The position numbers were made by a program, and so were the translations under genes. Shown here one piece after another: positions 56,443-64,000 of a stretch of DNA of 64,000 nucleotides; the first letter of the stretch is position 1, and every line of letters begins with the position of its first letter. The DNA is taken from NCBI GenBank assembly GCA_002150815.3, contig NDFF03000033.1:124001-188000 (forward strand), in the 5' to 3' direction. Source of the DNA: Grammothele lineata. Lineage: Eukaryota; Basidiomycota; Agaricomycetes; Polyporales; Polyporaceae. Below the pieces are notes generated by a model that saw only the letters and a program-made list of their open reading frames with translations, did no database searches and had not been told where the DNA came from.

Positions 56443-58013
56443 GCCGCTCGCCCAGCGAACGCGCTCGTGTAGACGTGCAAGATGCTCAGCTTCGGATCGA
56501 CGCCCCTTCGCCTTCCCTCGCTTCTTCGCCCTCGCTCGCCAATAGACGTATCGACTTCCCGTTCGGATTCATCTAACTATGCGCTTCGCTTGGCCACACC
56601 TCCCGGAAGTTTTCGACGTCTTCAACAGTTGATTGTGCGCCCTTCACTACGCCCTCCATTCGCGCCGATGGTTATCCTCTTGCGGGAGATCGAAACCCCC
56701 GGATTAGGATGTGGGCGGCTACGCTTGACGCGAGGCGCTGGTCTCGGCGGACTGACGCGATGATGATTTGTCCGTGCTCGGACGGCATCAGCCATCGTCG
56801 AGTGTCTGAAGGATCAGATGTATCGCGCGGCCAGGTGGATTAGCTGCCAAGTATCGCTGCCTGCGCTGCTGTCGTGCGTGCGGGGCTGTTCGCGGTTTCC
56901 GCGGCGGCCTGGGTGGTATGCGGCCGCGTCCGTGGGCCTCCGGCGCCTTTCCGGGGGGACTTCTGATATTGCACCGGACGCTTCTGTTGCTGGTCCGTCC
57001 CCTTCGCTCGGGCGTGGGTGGACGAAGGCCGTTTTCATCTCACTCGCGTATTATCTTTGTTTGAACTTTTGTTGCATCCATCCATCTCTCCCATCCATCT
57101 GTAGCAGGCATCGTTATGATGAACGCCATTCCCTCTGCCATGTCCACTCGCCATCCATACCCGCACTCATTCCCCTGTCCCCCGTATATGGCGTTCGTGT
57201 TACGTTGTCCCGCTCCCCTCGATCCCTCGATCATCTGTCTCATAGTGCCCTGCCTGCTCTGTCGCTCGTTGCCCGTGGTTCTACGTCCGTTGCTTTCTGT
57301 GTATCTTCCGCGCCGTTCTCGCTGATAACTGTATTTGTCGCTCGCCTCGCTCACCTCCGCTCTCCACTGTGTAACATTTTTATTTCCCGTCGCCCGCAAT
57401 TCCGCCGTATATACATGCCCTCTGATACAGTTTGCGCAAAAATCTATTCGCTCGCTTTCGTCTAGCGAACGGGCGAGACCCCGCGATCGGTGTCTGAGGA
57501 ATGACGTTTGCGATGGCTGAGTAATGGCTGGCTACGACCGACCGGGGTCAACCGCGTGTTGGCGCGTCGTGTGGTCAACTCCGATAACGAATTCAGCACC
57601 AACCCCAGATCCGCGCCAGATCCCGCGCCTCCAGCCAATCGCGAGCTCATCGCGGAAGCAAATTGCGCGGCCGTGACTCAGCGAGGATGTCCTGTCATCG
57701 GTGACTGGTAACGCCCTGCTCTGTCACGGCCACCGCGGGCTCGTGATCGTGGGAGGGTTGGGACGCTCGCGTGGCGCGTTACGCACTGTGACGACGGCGG
57801 AGGACGGGCGCCTCGTGATTTGTGTGGACGGGACGGACTCGGGGACGGGCTCGAGCAACGACGTCCGCGACCTTCACGAGGCCGCTCTCCGCTTCTCTTC
57901 ATTTGGCGTCCTCCCTTCCGACGCACGACCGTTGCCACGAGCCACGACACGAAGCCATAACGTCTGCCACGACACGCGAGACCAGAAGCCATCATCCATA
58001 ACCACTGCACGCC
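56443..58013. other. Intergenic, HSF-type 3' flank and CLASP promoter
   Basis: 1,571 bp without a supported gene. The frame 56818-57465 is T/C-rich and lacks features. Pyrimidine-rich sequence around 57.0-57.4 kb is probably the HSF-type 3' UTR. Confidence 0.4.
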
Positions 58014-61000
58014 ATGGACGACTCGCCGGTGCGGCGACTCGTGAACCAATGCAGATCGAACGGTCCGTCTCTTTCCTTCTGCACACGCGTGGGAGGCGTC
58101 GCGTGTTCCTCCGGCCTGAATATGCTGTATCTGACGTGTATTTGCTCTGGCAACCTACGCTGTGGTGGATGTATGCGCGCGACTGTCTGCGGAACGTTGG
58201 GCTCGGGATCGGGACGGTAGATGTCGACGCAAAGGTGGATGCAATGACGAAGCTGCAGGCAGAGTTTGAAAAAGGGTCCGAGGTGCGTCCTGCCCCGTTC
58301 CCGAGTGCTCATGCTCGCTGGGACGAGCACCCGGTATTCGAGCCCAAGTTGACCACAACCACGCGCACGGTGCCAGATCCCGGAACCCGACGCGCTCATT
58401 CAAGTCTTCAAGACGTGCCTGCGCACCCCGAACCAGCACCTGACGACCGCGACGCTCGCCGCGCTGCCTCCGCTGATCCCGCTCCTCGTCACGCGTCCCC
58501 CCGCGCAAATTCCCCTGCCCTCGTCATCTACGTCCCCCGCCGCGTCTACCTCGTCCGCGTCAGCATCTCCCGTTGATGCGCACGCCCTACGGCAGGTCAT
58601 CACGCAGCTTATGCCCGCGGGTGGTGGCGTCCTCGACCGCCTCGGGGACGCCCGCGAGCGACCGCGCGATTGCGCGCGCGAGACGCTCGTCGCGATGGGC
58701 GGGTTCGCGTTCCGCGCGGGCGGGAGCGCGGTCGCGGGCAGCGCGATGAGCCGGTCGCGCGACAAGGGCCCCGAGACCCCGCTGCAGCTGTTTGAGAGGT
58801 TGTTGAGAGAAGGAGGGTTGACGAGCAAGGTGTGGCGCGTTAGGGAGCAGGTGCGTCCTCAGAGCCTTCTTTCGCGTGGAGGATGATTTGGGGCGAGCGC
58901 AGCTCCGTACCAGGCGATGTTGACCCTCGTGCATATCCGGCGGAACCACCACCTCTTCCCATTACGGCCGTACCTCCCGCACCTTGTCGACGCGCTTGAG
59001 GACACGGACTCCAACGTGCGCGATTGCGCGCGGCAGTCTGTCGTCGAGCTCTTCACCGGCCCGGAGGTGACCGACGCTGCACGCGCGGACCTCAAGAAAG
59101 AGATGGCGAAGAAGAACGTACGCAAGGCGATCGCCGACGGCGTGCTCGCCAAGGTCCTCGCAGGCGGCGCCAGCACCCCTGGGGGCGGGAGCGAGGGCGG
59201 CGGCTCGTCCGAGAATGGAGACCACGGCCCGCCCAAAGAATATGTCCCTCCAAGCATCGCGCTCATGAACCAGGCTAGACGACCGGGCACCGCGTCCGGC
59301 GCGACGTTCCGCGTTGTGAGCTCAACAAGTGTCCGCGAGATACCGCGACCTGTCAGTAGAGCTGCCGCTATGTCGCCGACGGGAGATGCATCACCCGTGT
59401 CTGCAGGTGGCACAGAAGTCAAGGCTGTCTACGTGAGTCGTGCAATTTCGCGTTTCGGGGACGGCGAAATGACCGGCGGATCACGTCCACCTTGACCAGG
59501 TGGCGTCAAGCAGGGATCTCGAGAACGAGTTTGCTTCGATGCTTAAGCACTTCGAGGTACGTCTGTGCCTGCAACAGGTTTTGACACGGGGCCGCTCATT
59601 CTCCCCGCCTTCTGATTTCGCAGGGCAAGGAGACCGAGCACAACTGGGCGGCCCGGGAGCAGGCGATACAGCGGGTTCGGGGAATGCTGAAAGGCGAGGT
59701 CCACGAGCGGTTTTTGGATACATTCCTGCATGGCCTTAAGCATGGATTCATGGACGCCTCGGTGAAAACGGTACGTCCGCTTCGGCGCCGACGCGCTCGA
59801 GTTCTCCGCTGATGTTCGACGTTAATGAATTCACCGCGCTATCAGCTCGTAAGCCTTCGGACGACGGTCGCGACGAACACATGCGCCCTCTACAGCGAGC
59901 TCTCTATCGCCCTTGGCACCGCTCTGGACCCATTCTGTGACTTGCTCTACACGAACCTTCTCCGGATGGCCAACCTTACGAAGAAGATTACCGCGCAGAT
60001 GTCACAGTCGACGCTCACTACACTGATACAGCACTCATCCGCTCCCCCGAAACTGTTCCTCTCCCTCATCTGGAACACCCTCCAAGACAAGGCCATCAAC
60101 ACGCGTCAATATGTGGTCGGTCACGTGCGTACGTACTTGGAGGTCCATGGGGCCCGCGCTGCGCATGCCATTGAGGCTACCGGCGGCGCCGATCTTCTCG
60201 AGAAGATCGTCAAGAAGGCGCTGGCCGACGCGAACGCCGGCGTGCGCGACACAGCGCGCCAGGTATTCTGGATATTCCATGGGATATGGCCCGAACGCGG
60301 CGCGGTCATCCTGCAGGCTCTTGACTCGGGTTCTCGCAAGCAGCTTGAGAAAGTTTGCCCGAACCCGGAAGCGCTCGCGTCGGTGCCCTCGACGACCACG
60401 ACGCCGCCACGGGTGAAGAAGAGCAGCGTCGCGGCAGCGATCGCTGCGAGCCGGGCGAAGGCCAAGGCGATAGCGACGGCGCCGCCAAGTTTGAGACACC
60501 AGGCGACGTCCACGTCCCACACAATACGCGCGACCTCGCCGCCGTCACGGCGACCATTGTCGCCTTCGCTGTCATCGAGCTCCTCGACGGGGGCGATGCG
60601 TGCTGCGTCGCCGACCTCTCATTCGTCTCCACCACGGTCGAGGGTAGTATCTGCCGGCACGCTGTCCCGTTCGACAAGCTCCAACGCCGTGACGAGCGCG
60701 ATGACAACGACAACTTCAAGAAGCCCTCCCAGGCACGGACATGGCGGCTCCCCGCCCTCGCCCACGCCCGACCGAACCTTCCCCCGCCGCTACACATCGC
60801 CACTGACGACCCTCAGCCCGTCCCCACCCACCTCCAACTCGACGTTCAGGAAGGCAGTGGAGACGGCTTTACCGGCGTCCCCGCCCGGCTCCGTGGCCGC
60901 TTTTGTGTCGCCCACCCCACGCCCCCAGAAGCTCGGCCCCGCAGCTGCAGTCCCCGTCCAACGCGAGTCCATAAACATCGCTGGGCTGCATCAACTCGCG

Positions 61001-63088
61001 GGGACAGATGAGGAGTCGCTCCTTTTAGCGACGAATATCCCCGTGCCCGAAGACAGCGACTCGGACATGGACATGGACGAGTCGGTGAACTTAATCTCGT
61101 TCTCTACCCCGTACGAGGTCTACCCGCCTGCGGTGGGCGGCAAAGCGCCTAAATCCCCCCATTCGCAGGCGAACTCGTTCTCACCCGCGTCGACGACGTC
61201 ACGGCCCGCCGCATTCTCGAATGCGCTGTCGACCGGTACGAGCTCTCCCCCAGCTGGCGTAGCGCAGCCGCTCGTCGAAGACGCGATGCGTGCTCGCGCC
61301 GAGCAGGCGGAGAGCGCGGCAGAACGGCTGCTGGAGCTTGTCGAGCCAGACGAGGATGGTGCGCAGGCATCCCCTCTCCCTCCTGCGCTTCTCCTGCGCA
61401 ATGGCTCCGGATCTGGGGCCGTACAGAGCGGGGGCAGCGCGAAGCCGCGATCGAGGCCGGGCAGTGGGAGCGCGGCCTCCCCCGCTGTTCCCACACTCCC
61501 TCGAACGCCGGTCAGCAAGGCCCGGAGTGCGGCAATTATGCAGCAGGCCGCGCTCTTTCAAGACAGCCCCGCGTATACGGGCAAGACGAGCAACTTGTTC
61601 GCAATGGTCGACGGGCGGGATAGCGCAGGGCAGTGGTGGGCGAAACGGATGGCGGGTGAGAGACGCGCGATTTCTTTGCCGCTCGCGGCTTCTCTTCCTG
61701 ATAGCGTGTTGTTGCTGATGCCCGCCCCTCACCAGTGGTCAAGATGCCATCCGCGCACGAGGACACCGCGGCGCCTGATAGGGAGGAGGCTCTCCAAACC
61801 TTCGTGTCGGCGTTGGAGCAAGGTTCGGCGGACGTCCCCGTGCTCAAGAAGCTAGCGCAGTTGTGCGTGCGGAACCCGGTACAGGAGCCGCGCTCGCCTG
61901 GCCTCCCGGCCTTCTCCGTCCCGCTCACACCGTCGCCCGTTGACGGGTTCGCGCGGCAGCTGACGTCGTCGGACAGCGAGTTCTGGACGCAGGACAAGCT
62001 GTTTGAACAGCTGTTCAACGCTCTTGTGCGCTATTTGGATCCTAAGAAGGTATGTGTTGGTTGCGATGCCGTTGCTGCTGTTTCGTGGGTAGATGTGATG
62101 TTCGATGCTGACTGGACGGTTCTTTTTCTACCGTTCTTCTCATGCATTTATTTGTCTAGGGTGCCGAGGAATTGGAGTACGGCCTGATCGTCCTGTGGGA
62201 GATGCTCGAGAACCAGGCGCCATTGTTGGAGGGCCGGGAAGCCGACGTATTCACCGCGCTTCTGCAAATCAGATATTGTGCTCAGACGAATGTACGTGCC
62301 GCTGTCTGTTTGAGTTTGCGGCCGGTGGCCTCGTTCCTGTCTTTTCCTTCTGTTTTGCACGTTCGTTTACGTGTCTCCCTTGGGCGTGAACAGGTGATGC
62401 AGGCGACGAACCTGTTCCGGGACACCCTCACCAGCCGCATAGAGCCCGTATACGGGCTCACAACCCTGCACGCGGCCCTCCGCGCGTTCAAAGACACGCC
62501 GGTCCCTCCAGCGGCGACCACGGAGATTAGAGACAGCACGTACGCCTTCGGGCTGATCGCGTTAGGCAAGTTTTTCCTCCGGCTCCCTGCTGAGGTTCTC
62601 GAGGAGGAGCTGCCTCGCCTTCGCTCCACGCTCATTTCGGTGAGTAGCCTTCCTATTCTATCCGCCTATTGCACCCTATGCCCATTCCCAAGATGGCGCA
62701 TTGGGGTGGGCATAACGGTCTAGACGAAACGAAACGCTGACCGGTCTCTCTTTTTCCCCCTCGCCGTACCCCTATTCCCCGGGCCTTCCACCCATTTACC
62801 GCTGTGCAGTCCCTAACGGAGAGCTCCGGCACGAGCGCACTCGCCGTCCGCGAAGCAGCTACAGCGGCGACGATCGCGGCCCAAATGGTGCTCCGGGACG
62901 AGACGCACCTCTTCACGCTCCTCGATGGTCTGCCAGATGAGAAGAAGAACCTGCTGACTTACATGTTCGACAAACACGGCGCGCGGGGGCCCGCTGCCGC
63001 TAACGGCGCTGGTCAGACCGCTGTCGAGAGGCTTGAGCGGGAGATGCGACGCATTGATGGTCGCTTGAGCTCACCCCGCGTTGGCTAA
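58014..63088 (+). CDS. CLASP/Stu1 microtubule plus-end protein
   Basis: CLASP proteins bind growing microtubule ends and kinetochores through TOG domains and promote rescue. The ATG at 58014 starts MDDSPVRRLVNQCRSN, joined to DVDAKVDAMTKLQAEFEKGS and a HEAT/TOG block (IPEPDALIQVFKTCLRTPNQ). The next exons hold AMLTLVHIRRNHHLFPLRPY LPHLVDALEDTDSNVRDCAR. A second TOG (CLASP-N) begins ENEFASMLKHFE with KETEHNWAAREQAIQRVRGM, then VSLRTTVATNTCALYSELSI and LLEKIVKKALADANAGVRDT. A basic Ser/Pro linker of about 300 residues follows, the microtubule-binding part in this family. The helical C-terminal domain contains FTALLQIRYCAQTN and ALRAFKDTPVPP, ending RRIDGRLSSPRVG. It is roughly 1,250 residues with about ten GT-AG introns. 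The long ORF at 59825-61855 is mostly its largest exon. Confidence 0.88.
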
Positions 63089-63674
63089 GACCGATCGTGC
63101 GGTTGTCCTCACTTCCGGTGTGTATTCCTCGCATTGTAGACCGCTCCGTGACCCCGCCTTTTGGTGCATACACAGCGACGTCAGGTAACTCCTTCTGATC
63201 ACTGAACGCCGTCGTCTCCTCCTATGTTTCCCCGACCACGTTTCGCCGTTATACTGTAGTCACACACCAGTTCCTCTTCATGTCACTCCTCATGTCTCGT
63301 CATGCTACACTTCTGGTCTCCTCGATGTTCGTGTATCTCCGTTTTATGGTTATAGTGGTCCATGAGAAGAAATGAGCCTTTTACAAACTCCGCGCGCACT
63401 AACGTGTAACGTGTTCGCGACACGGCTCCTCATAACAGCGCCCGAGCCTGCCCGAGCCCTTCACCTTCTTTCCGCGCCCTCCCTGACGCGTTCACGCGGC
63501 GTTAATTACGGGCGTGGAAGCCGCGGACTCTAGTGTGCACCTGCAGGGCATCCAGACGCCACGCTACACAAATGAACATCTTGTCAGCACACGCGCCCCG
63601 GAAGATTCGCCCATGACCGAAGCAGACCGCGTTCGATGACGTCTTGTCGCCCGTCCGAAGGGCAGGACTAGCTC
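63089..63674. other. Intergenic, CLASP 3' flank
   Basis: 586 bp after the CLASP stop with no gene. T-rich stretches around 63.2-63.4 kb fit a 3' UTR. Confidence 0.45.
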
Positions 63675-64000
63675 GACGCCTTACCTCCTTTGTCTTCCCG
63701 CGCGTATCGATGCCTCGCATGTCCCGACAAATTGCCATTGACCCTTCCCATACCTAATACACACGCGCTACCAACAGCCACTAGCGCAACGTATCCATAC
63801 GGTACCCCAGAAACAGCTAGCGAAGACCCTCTATGCGTTGTCTCCTCCGGACTTTGTCTCCTATGGGACCTAGAGACGGCGCCGGGCGGCGGTGACGTCT
63901 GCAAGACGCCGCCTGCAGCGCGCGGTGCACTCGAGTTGGTCGGCGATCTCCCGGAGTTGACGCGCATGCATGTCCTCTTCCGCCGCCTGCGCCTCGAGCA
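63675..64000 (+). CDS. Open frame running off the right edge, unknown
   Basis: After an in-frame TAG at about 63671-63673, one plus-strand frame stays open to the end of the window. It reads RCLACPDKLPLTLPIPNTHA, then DPLCVVSSGLCLLWDLETAP and LELVGDLPELTRMHVLFRRL. The second segment resembles a beta-propeller strand (CLLWDL). No ATG was fixed for the start, and the first part may be non-coding or follow an intron. This is probably an exon of a gene continuing rightwards. A minus-strand frame over the same DNA is less protein-like. Confidence 0.35.

Overview
This 64 kb window is nuclear DNA from a filamentous basidiomycete, most likely an Agaricomycete. Genes are dense and GC-rich, and almost every one is broken by many 50-70 bp GT-AG introns. 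The gene set includes two proteins that look like the fungal DUF6593 family, a GH128 glucanase with a secretion signal, a bZIP/DUF3425 factor, a short RNA polymerase subunit Rpb12, an NRC2/Fpk-type AGC kinase and CLASP. No prokaryotic operon, rRNA, tRNA or CRISPR array was seen. Exons were joined by hand from reading frames, splice sites and family motifs, so spans are firmer than individual junctions.

Layout, left to right. An unknown minus-strand gene runs off the left edge and is divergent from a WD40 protein (1335-4791). An intron-packed secreted M28 aminopeptidase (5526-7617, minus) is divergent from mitochondrial uL11m (7901-8402). A DUF6593-like gene follows (9769-10852), then a TIR-bounded non-autonomous DNA transposon (11435-12310). 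Next come an AhpD-like gene (12786-14446, minus), a GH128 glucanase (15058-16433, minus), a two-RRM protein (17377-18567), a GPATCH11-like G-patch protein (19089-20492), a Ser-rich unknown (22203-23145, minus), Rpb12 (24718-25110), a second DUF6593-like gene (25699-26647, minus), a bZIP factor (29043-30917), mitochondrial uS14m (31319-31751, minus), a small membrane protein (32274-32591), an MFS transporter with about 19 introns (33058-36184, minus) and an unresolved gene near 36.9-37.9 kb.

From about 37.9 to 45.9 kb no family-recognisable gene is present. The right part holds three regulatory or cytoskeletal genes, all on the plus strand, with long non-coding spacers: the AGC kinase (45922-49066), an HSF-type transcription factor (54305-56442) and CLASP (58014-63088). 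An open frame runs off the right edge.

The genes do not form one pathway. They are mainly housekeeping functions (mitoribosome, RNA polymerase, RNA binding, microtubules) mixed with secreted or wall-related enzymes, a transporter and regulators. The main points of interest are the TIR element with its subterminal CCCGCG repeats, exons of 11-22 nt, two GC-AG introns and an exceptional 555-bp intron. No convincing undescribed multi-gene system was found.
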